From the NCBI GenBank assembly GCA_947460065.1, contig CANHGF010000040.1:1-11780 (forward strand): a stretch of DNA of 11,780 bases. Reading direction: 5' to 3'. The position numbers and the translations under genes were made by a program. Below the pieces are notes generated by a model. That model ran no database searches. It had not been told where the DNA came from and worked only from the letters and a program-made list of their open reading frames with translations. Below, one piece after another: positions 6,960 to 11,780 of this stretch; within the stretch, counting starts at the first letter, position 1; each line of letters begins with the position of its first letter. The stretch comes from Comamonadaceae bacterium (lineage in GTDB: Bacteria > Pseudomonadota > Gammaproteobacteria > Burkholderiales > Burkholderiaceae_C).

Positions 6960-8321
6960 TTAGGGGCAGAAGTCGACCAACTGGCTCACATCCGGGCAGT
7001 TGTCGATGTCCAGCAGGGCCCGGTGCAGTTGCTCGGCCCGCGCTGCGCCCCACAGGGGCACAGCCAGGTCCTGGTATTTGCGTGCCAGCGCTGCGGCCGG
7101 GTGTGGGCGCTGCGGCTCACCGCTGGTGATGTGGCAGGCGCCTTCGATGACACGGCCATCGCGCAGCGTAAGGAGCAGGTCTACCCTTTGCAGGGCCGGG
7201 TATTGCTCGGTCAAGTCGGGCGCCTCGACCACATGCACGCGCCGCGCCAGCGCCCGCACCGCAGGGTCGGCAACCGCTTCGTCGGAAAAAGCCGCCAGTC
7301 CGTCGCGCCCGCCCACCAGCAAGGTCGCCAATGCAAACGGAATTGAAAAACGGGTGCCGAACCAGTCGGTCGGCTCTTGCTGTGAGAGAAAGGCGGCCAG
7401 CTTGTAGGCCCGCACATCGATGCGCTCGATGTCGGCGGGTGCCAGCGGGCCGCCGTGCCGGGCCAGCGCATCGTGCAGGGCGTCGATGGCCGAATGGGCG
7501 TAGCGGGCGGTGGGGTAGAGCTTGAGGTAGCCTTCGAGCAGCAGCCAGCGCTGGCCGAGCTCGGCCACCGCCACCTCGGGTGAAAAGCCCTCGCCCAAAA
7601 CCAGGCTGAAGGTGGTGTTGACCCCGTCGCTGGGGCCGGTAAAGCCCGCCTCGACCATGCGCAGGGCCATAGGCCCCATAAAGCCGCTGTGGCCGGCATA
7701 CCAGTTGCGCACCGTGGCCCCATTGAGCATGGTGTGGCGGTTGGTGGCCATGCAGCAGGAGGCCGCCAGGCTGGCCAGTTCGCGCAATCGATCGGGGACC
7801 AGGCCTGCGAGCCGGGCGCAGGCCAGGGCCGAGCCGACCACGCCGAAGGTGCCGTGCGGGTTGACGATCAAACGGGTTTGGGTGGCCATGCCTATGCGTG
7901 CCACCACCTCATAAGACAGGGCGATGGCCGCCAGCAGGGCGCTGCCGCTCAGGCGGCGTTCCTGCGCCAGCGCGAGCGCGGCCGGGATCACCTGTATGCC
8001 CGGATGGCCATTGGCTAAAAAGTTGCCCTCGTCATAGTCCAGCCAGGCACCGGCAATGCCATTGAGCATGGCGGCGTTGATGCGCTCGGCGCTGCGGCCG
8101 CTGCCGATCACCCAGGCTCGACCCGCCCCGTCCTGGCCGGCCAGTTGGGCCTGGGTCAGCGCCATCAGGGGTGGCTGGCGCATGCCCCAGGCGATCACCG
8201 GCAGGGTGTCGATCAGGATCTCGCGGGTTCGCGCCAGCACCGCAGGCGGGATGGCCTGCGCCGGCGTCTGCCCGACAAAGCGGGCCAGCGCATCCAGGTA
8301 GTCGCCTGCCGTATCGCTCAA
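6960..8321 (-). CDS. MmgE/PrpD family protein (paralogue 1)
   Basis: A 453-residue cytoplasmic enzyme of the MmgE/PrpD fold, which includes 2-methylcitrate dehydratase and cis-aconitate decarboxylase. Visible family elements are LDYDEGNFLANGHPGIQV at residues 94-111 (Asp95 and His106 in predicted active-site positions), NPHGTFGVVGSA at 154-165, and EGYLKLYPTARYAHSAIDAL at 263-282 with Lys267 and His276. Position 154, a catalytic His in characterised relatives as I recall them, is Asn here. The substrate is therefore uncertain and the symbol prpD is not justified. The start is a TTG at 8321, 17 bp after the stop of the upstream Bug gene, with no clear Shine-Dalgarno sequence. No ATG or GTG gives a full-length N-terminus, and the length matches the second paralogue, so coupling to the upstream gene is likely. 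Confidence 0.88.
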   Translation of the reverse strand: MSDTAGDYLDALARFVGQTPAQAIPPAVLARTREILIDTLPVIAWGMRQPPLMALTQAQLAGQDGAGRAWVIGSGRSAERINAAMLNGIAGAWLDYDEGNFLANGHPGIQVIPAALALAQERRLSGSALLAAIALSYEVVARIGMATQTRLIVNPHGTFGVVGSALACARLAGLVPDRLRELASLAASCCMATNRHTMLNGATVRNWYAGHSGFMGPMALRMVEAGFTGPSDGVNTTFSLVLGEGFSPEVAVAELGQRWLLLEGYLKLYPTARYAHSAIDALHDALARHGGPLAPADIERIDVRAYKLAAFLSQQEPTDWFGTRFSIPFALATLLVGGRDGLAAFSDEAVADPAVRALARRVHVVEAPDLTEQYPALQRVDLLLTLRDGRVIEGACHITSGEPQRPHPAAALARKYQDLAVPLWGAARAEQLHRALLDIDNCPDVSQLVDFCP

Positions 8322-8338
8322 AGCCGGGTGGGTGGTTT

Positions 8339-9316
8339 TCAGTTGACGGTGATGCCGGCGCTGCGCACCAGGCGGGCCAGACGCGCGACATCGCCGCGTA
8401 TCAGTTCGCCAAATTCTTGAGGGCCGCTGCCTACCAGGTCAAAGCCCAGGCCGCCGAGCTTGGCGCGCACATTGGGTTGCGCCAGGGCTTTGGAAAACTC
8501 GCTGTGCAGGCGGCGCACCACCTCGGCGGGTGTGCCGGCCGGCGCGACGATGCCATTCCAGGCGGCGTAGTTGTAGCCGGCGACGCCCGCTTCAGCCAGC
8601 GTCGGCACTTGGGGCATGACCGGCGAGCGCTTGGCCGTGCTGACCGCTAGCACCTTGACTTTGCCGTCCTTGGCCAGGCTGACCACATTGGAGATGCCGG
8701 TGAACATGACCGGAATGGTGCCGGCCATCAGATCGGTCAGCGCTGCGCCCATGGCTTTGTGCGGTACGTGGGTGAGCTTGATGCCGGCCGCATCCATCAG
8801 CAATTCCATGGCCAGGTGCTGGGCTGAGCCCGAACCGGTGGAGGTGTAGTTGATCGCCCCAGGTTTGGCCTTGACCCCGGCGATCAACTCTTGCACATTG
8901 CTGGCCGCAAAGGAAGGGTGGGCCACCAGCACCAGCGGCACGGTCGAGGTCAGGGTGATGGCGCTGAAGTCCTTGACCGGGTCATAGGGCAGCTTGGCAT
9001 AGAGCGCGGGGTTGGCCGCCATGATGCCGTCGTTGGGCATGAGCAGGGTATAGCCGTCGGGGGCGGCGCGCGCCACCGCTTCGGCGGCGATGATGCCGTT
9101 GGCGCCGGTGCGGTTGTCGATTTGTATGGGCTGACCGATTTGCTCGGACGCTTGCGCCGCCATGGCGCGCGCGATGGTGTCGACCGCGCTGCCCGCGCCG
9201 AAGGGCACGATCAGCTTGATCGGACGGTCGGGAAAGCTCTGGGCCAGGCCGGCGCTGTGCAGGCCGGCGATCAGGGGCAGTGTCAGAAGTAGGTGTCGGC
9301 GAGAGGTCAAAGGCAT
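8339..9316 (-). CDS. Bug/TctC-family periplasmic substrate-binding protein (operon proximal copy)
   Basis: The 325-residue protein begins MPLTSRRHLLLTLPLIAGLH, a signal peptide with a twin-arginine-like SRRHLLL start; cleavage is likely after GLA at about residue 25. It may use the Tat route rather than Sec, but this is not certain. Bug hallmarks follow: FPDRPIKLIVPFGAGSAVDT near 28-47, IDNRTGANGIIAAEAVARA, then APDGYTLLMPNDGIMA. The second lobe has HVPHKAMGAALTDLMAGTIP and WNGIVAPAGTPAEVVRRL. It would capture a carboxylate in the periplasm. It is the first gene of the minus-strand unit and starts from an ATG with AGGA 8 nt upstream. It is divergent from the second MmgE/PrpD gene. It is clearly only a distant paralogue of the 5964-6935 protein, so a local recent duplication is unlikely. 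Confidence 0.9.
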   Translation of the reverse strand: MPLTSRRHLLLTLPLIAGLHSAGLAQSFPDRPIKLIVPFGAGSAVDTIARAMAAQASEQIGQPIQIDNRTGANGIIAAEAVARAAPDGYTLLMPNDGIMAANPALYAKLPYDPVKDFSAITLTSTVPLVLVAHPSFAASNVQELIAGVKAKPGAINYTSTGSGSAQHLAMELLMDAAGIKLTHVPHKAMGAALTDLMAGTIPVMFTGISNVVSLAKDGKVKVLAVSTAKRSPVMPQVPTLAEAGVAGYNYAAWNGIVAPAGTPAEVVRRLHSEFSKALAQPNVRAKLGGLGFDLVGSGPQEFGELIRGDVARLARLVRSAGITVN

Positions 9317-9419
9317 GGTCGGATGTCCTGTGTTTGAGGGCGGCAGTCAGATCGCGTAAACCACGATGCAAGAATAACTTAGATCCCTTAGTCTTTGCAT
9401 CTTTGTGACCGAGTTTGAG
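9317..9419. promoter_or_regulatory. Divergent promoter/operator region with an inverted repeat
   Basis: This roughly 100-bp spacer separates the minus-strand Bug/MmgE operon from the plus-strand MmgE/PrpD gene and is visibly AT-richer than the coding DNA around it. GATGCAA at 9365-9371 and TTGCATC at 9395-9401 form 7-bp inverted arms, about 30 bp centre to centre, and between them CTTAG occurs twice (9378-9382 and 9387-9391). This arrangement would suit a dimeric regulator controlling both transcripts, but no regulator gene is in the window and no convincing -35/-10 pair could be fixed on either strand. Confidence 0.5.
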
Positions 9420-10769
9420 ATGGCCGATCCTATCGACGCCCTGAGCGACTTTGCCTGTCATACGCAGCTGGGCGATGTGCCGGCGCGAGCCATGGACTAT
9501 TTGCGCCATGCGCTGGCCGATACCCTGGCCGCCTGCGCCATCGGCAACCAGGAAGAGCCTATGCGCCGCCTGCGGGCCCTGCAATGCGAGCAGGTGGCGG
9601 CTGGCCGGGCCGCGGTGCTGGGCACCGATGTGCAGCTCAATCCGCTCGACGCTGCCGCCCTCAATGCGGCCGCTGGCTGCTGGCTCGAACTCGACGAAGG
9701 CAATTTGAGCAGCAACGGCCATCCGGGCATACAGGTCATTCCCACGGCGCTGGCGGTGGCCCAGCAGCTGGGCTGCAGCGGAGCGGATTTTCTGCTCGCC
9801 TGCGCCCTGGGCTACGAGGTGGTGGCGCGCATAGGCAGCGCCTGTGACATGCGCATGAGCATCCACCCGCATGGCACCTATGGCGTGGTGGGTGCGGCGG
9901 TGGCCGCCGCGCGCCTGATGGGGCTGGGCAGCGAGCAGATGCGCGAGGTGATCAACCTAGCCGGCTCCTCGCCGATTGCCGGTAACCGCCAGGGCATGAA
10001 GGAGGGCGCGACGCTGCGCAATTGGTATGCGTCGCACAGCGCCACCATGGGCCAGACAGCGGTGCGCCTGGTGCAAAGCGGTTTTACCGGGCCGATCGAC
10101 GGGCTGCAGCCCACCTGCAACGATGTGCTGTTCGACCATTTCCGGCCGGCTGACATGGTGCGCGATCTCGGGCGCAGTTGGCTGCTCGGTGAGGGCTACA
10201 TCAAGCTCTATGGCTGCGGGCGGCCGATTCATGCGGCCATTGATGCCTTGCGCGACGCGCTGGCGCCCCTGGGCGATGCCAGCGCCTGGCCAGCGCCGCA
10301 GGAGATCGAGCGCATTGAGCTGCGCGGTTTCAAGTTCCTCGTGTTTCTCAACCGCACCGACATCCGCAATGCTTTTGCCACCCGTTTTTCCACGCCCTTC
10401 GCCCTGGCCTCGGTATTGACCCACCGCAGCCACGGCATCGAGTGCTTTACCGAAGCGGCGGCGGCCGACGAGCGCCTACAGGCCCTGATGGCTCGCATCA
10501 GCATGGAAGAAGACGCCGCTTTCAGCGCTGAGTTTCCGGCCCGCCAGCGCTGCGAGCTGACGCTGGTGCTGCGTGGCGGTCAACGCTTGCAGGGGCGCTG
10601 CGAGGTGATCCGGGGTGAGCCCGCCAACCCGGCCGATGCACAGGATTACAAGGACAAGTTCATGGCTTTGGCCGGGCGCGTCTGGCCGGCCTCGCACTTA
10701 GAGCCGCTTTACCAGCAGGCCCGCCATCCCGAATCATTGACGGATCTGCGGGGCTGGGGGTTGGCTTAA
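9420..10769 (+). CDS. MmgE/PrpD family protein (paralogue 2)
   Basis: The protein has 449 residues from the ATG at 9420 (454 from a GTG at 9405; numbers below use the longer form). It aligns with paralogue 1 almost without gaps: LELDEGNLSSNGHPGIQV at 94-111, HPHGTYGVVGAA at 154-165 and GEGYIKLYGCGRPIHAAIDA with Lys267-268 region. It keeps His154, which paralogue 1 lacks, but has Glu95 where paralogue 1 and typical family members have Asp. The fold suggests a dehydratase, decarboxylase or isomerase acting on a tricarboxylate-like acid in the cytoplasm; the reaction is unknown. ATG 9420 is preferred because GTG 9405 has no Shine-Dalgarno sequence and sits 3 bp from the operator-like repeat, though GAG at 9411-9413 is also only a weak site. 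The gene is divergent from the Bug operon and convergent with the ABC permease after 22 bp. Confidence 0.87.
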   Translation: MADPIDALSDFACHTQLGDVPARAMDYLRHALADTLAACAIGNQEEPMRRLRALQCEQVAAGRAAVLGTDVQLNPLDAAALNAAAGCWLELDEGNLSSNGHPGIQVIPTALAVAQQLGCSGADFLLACALGYEVVARIGSACDMRMSIHPHGTYGVVGAAVAAARLMGLGSEQMREVINLAGSSPIAGNRQGMKEGATLRNWYASHSATMGQTAVRLVQSGFTGPIDGLQPTCNDVLFDHFRPADMVRDLGRSWLLGEGYIKLYGCGRPIHAAIDALRDALAPLGDASAWPAPQEIERIELRGFKFLVFLNRTDIRNAFATRFSTPFALASVLTHRSHGIECFTEAAAADERLQALMARISMEEDAAFSAEFPARQRCELTLVLRGGQRLQGRCEVIRGEPANPADAQDYKDKFMALAGRVWPASHLEPLYQQARHPESLTDLRGWGLA

Positions 10770-10784
10770 GAGGCAACCCGAACC

Positions 10785-10800
10785 CGCGCCTTCAGGCGCG
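10785..10800. terminator. Short GC hairpin between convergent genes (weak candidate)
   Basis: CGCGCC (10785-10790) and GGCGCG (10795-10800) form a 6-bp stem with a TTCA loop; the loop contains the stop codon of the minus-strand permease. It lies 15 bp past the stop of the plus-strand MmgE/PrpD gene. There is no T-run on either side, so it could help end plus-strand transcription but is not a classical intrinsic terminator. Confidence 0.3.
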
Positions 10801-11610
10801 AAAGCGCCGCCGGGTCAGCGCCAGCGCCAGCCAGAAGGCGGCTACGCCATAAGCGATCAAAACCATCAGGTGCTGCCCGGCCTGGGCCGGCCATTGACCC
10901 AGAAACAGCGGCCTTATCAGCTCGACCGCCGCTGTCAGCGGCAGCCAATGTGCGATGGCCTGCATGAAGCCGGGCAATTGCTCGCGCGGGAAGAACACCC
11001 CGCTGAGGAACATGGTGGGCGTCAGAAACAGGGTGAAGTAGTAGGTGAAGAAGTCGTAGCCCTTGGCCAGGGCGTTGAAGATCAGCGCGATGCTGGCAAA
11101 CACCATGCCGACCAGGCCCAGCAGGGGCAGGGCCAAGAGCAGCCAGGGGCTGTGGCTGATGCCCAGTGCCAGCATCACCAGCAAGATGGCGGCGCTGGCC
11201 GACAGCGCCTTGAAGGCCGCCCACAGCATTTCGGCCAGCACCACATCGTCGAGTTCGACCGGTGCATTCATGATGCCGTCCCAGGTGCGCTGCACCTGCA
11301 TGCGCGAGAAGGCCGAGTACAGGGCCTCGAAGCTTGCCGCATTCATGGCGCTCATGCAGATGGAGCCTGAAGCCAGGAACACGATGTAGGGCAGGGTCGA
11401 GCCTTGCACCTGCACCTGCCCGACCAATGCGCCCAGGCCGTAGCCGAAAGCCACCAGCGTGATCAGCGGCTCGGCGATGTTGCCCACCAGGCTGGGGATC
11501 ATCAATTTGCGCCAGACCAGCAGGTTGCGGCGAAACACAGGAACCCAGCGCAGGCTCAGTTGCGGCACCCGCCAGGGCGAGCGGCCGGCAGTCTGTGGGC
11601 GGCTGCTCAT
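10792..11610 (-). CDS. ABC-2 type export permease, NodJ-like
   Basis: The 272-residue protein has about six predicted membrane helices (roughly residues 38-62, 72-95, 125-150, 155-180, 186-208 and 245-266), with a cytoplasmic N-terminus rich in Arg. The ABC-2 signature is visible as TPTMFLSGVFFPREQLPGF at about 198-215, followed by HWLPLTAAVELIRPLFLG, which strongly resembles the NodJ/DrrB type of permease. Such proteins pair with a single ATPase to move a lipid-like, polysaccharide or drug-like substrate out across the inner membrane. The ATG at 11608-11610 overlaps the ATPase stop by one base (TGATG), and GGGAGG at 11618-11623, inside the ATPase gene, lies 7 nt upstream as ribosome binding site. 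No nodulation genes are near, so NodJ similarity should not be read as a nodulation role. The substrate is unknown. Confidence 0.9.
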   Translation of the reverse strand: MSSRPQTAGRSPWRVPQLSLRWVPVFRRNLLVWRKLMIPSLVGNIAEPLITLVAFGYGLGALVGQVQVQGSTLPYIVFLASGSICMSAMNAASFEALYSAFSRMQVQRTWDGIMNAPVELDDVVLAEMLWAAFKALSASAAILLVMLALGISHSPWLLLALPLLGLVGMVFASIALIFNALAKGYDFFTYYFTLFLTPTMFLSGVFFPREQLPGFMQAIAHWLPLTAAVELIRPLFLGQWPAQAGQHLMVLIAYGVAAFWLALALTRRRFRA

Positions 11611-11780
11611 CAGGCGTCCTCCCGAATCTGACGGCCTGTGAGTTTGAGGAAGAGGTCTTCCAGATTCGCCGGCCTGTGCAGGGTGCGCAGATGAGCCTCT
11701 CCGGCCAGGGCCTGCAGCAGTGCCTTGGCGTCGTGGGTATAGAAAAACACGGTCTCTCCGCTGATTTCGGTGCGTGTGGC
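11610..11780 (-). CDS. ABC transporter ATP-binding protein, C-terminal 56 residues (NodI-like), start outside the window
   Basis: Reading leftward from the window end, an open frame gives 56 residues and a TGA at 11610-11612. The tail reads LHRPANLEDLFLKLTGRQIR, which closely fits the conserved C-terminus of NodI-type and related drug-export ATPases (PANLED-F-LTGR). Walker A, Walker B and signature motifs would lie outside the window. The stop overlaps the start of the permease gene by one base, so the two form a translationally coupled ATPase-permease pair. This fragment is too short to be picked up by a length-based ORF search, but the frame, overlap and motif together make it convincing. 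Confidence 0.85.
   Translation of the reverse strand, partial: ATRTEISGETVFFYTHDAKALLQALAGEAHLRTLHRPANLEDLFLKLTGRQIREDA

Noticed and set aside
5811..7346. Plus-strand open frame of 511 codons antisense to the Bug and MmgE genes
   Set aside because: The composition is His/Gly/Gln-rich with no motif, and it starts inside orfB and crosses the IS end. It is a shadow of two strongly supported minus-strand genes.
6960..10769. Possibility that the two Bug genes and two MmgE/PrpD genes arose by a recent local tandem duplication
   Set aside because: The protein pairs are clearly diverged, with different signal peptides and motif changes, and the gene order is not a repeated block. Old paralogy or separate recruitment fits better.

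Overview
The window is high-GC, densely packed bacterial DNA. The gene content suggests a betaproteobacterium of the order Burkholderiales, probably Comamonadaceae-like. It carries several orphan Bug/TctC-type periplasmic binding proteins, a TRAP transporter, MmgE/PrpD-family enzymes and a proteobacterial-type indolepyruvate oxidoreductase beta subunit. The taxonomic call is inference from gene content and base composition, not from a marker gene.

Layout. (1) Bases 1-1353 hold the 3' part of iorB, the indolepyruvate:ferredoxin oxidoreductase beta subunit; its start lies upstream of the window. (2) Bases 1394-4223 hold a complete TRAP transporter, dctP-dctQ-dctM, on the same strand and tightly spaced. 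(3) Bases 4237-5892 hold a complete IS3-family-like insertion sequence that begins 14 bp after the dctM stop. It has 24-bp imperfect terminal inverted repeats, two overlapping ORFs, a textbook -1 frameshift cassette and an unexplained 38-bp perfect palindrome. (4) Bases 5964-9316 on the minus strand hold a compact operon of binding protein, MmgE/PrpD enzyme, binding protein. (5) A second MmgE/PrpD enzyme (9420-10769) is read divergently from that operon across a roughly 100-bp AT-richer spacer containing an operator-like inverted repeat. (6) Bases 10792-11780 on the minus strand hold an ABC-2 export permease and the last 56 codons of its ATPase, resembling the NodI/NodJ branch.

How the genes may work together. 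The Bug proteins would capture a carboxylate in the periplasm, and the MmgE/PrpD enzymes are of the dehydratase/decarboxylase fold that acts on methylcitrate- or aconitate-like acids, so the 5964-10769 block looks like a small uptake-and-catabolism locus for an unidentified carboxylic acid. No TctA/TctB membrane components are present, so the binding proteins must use membrane partners encoded elsewhere. The TRAP system next to iorB could import an aromatic or other organic acid; the substrate cannot be read from the sequence.

Most of the window is ordinary metabolic and transport DNA. The observations most worth a second look are the frameshift cassette and long palindrome inside the IS, the absence of a target duplication around it, and the complementary substitutions at predicted catalytic positions in the two MmgE/PrpD paralogues. 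I see no wholly new defence or mobile system.
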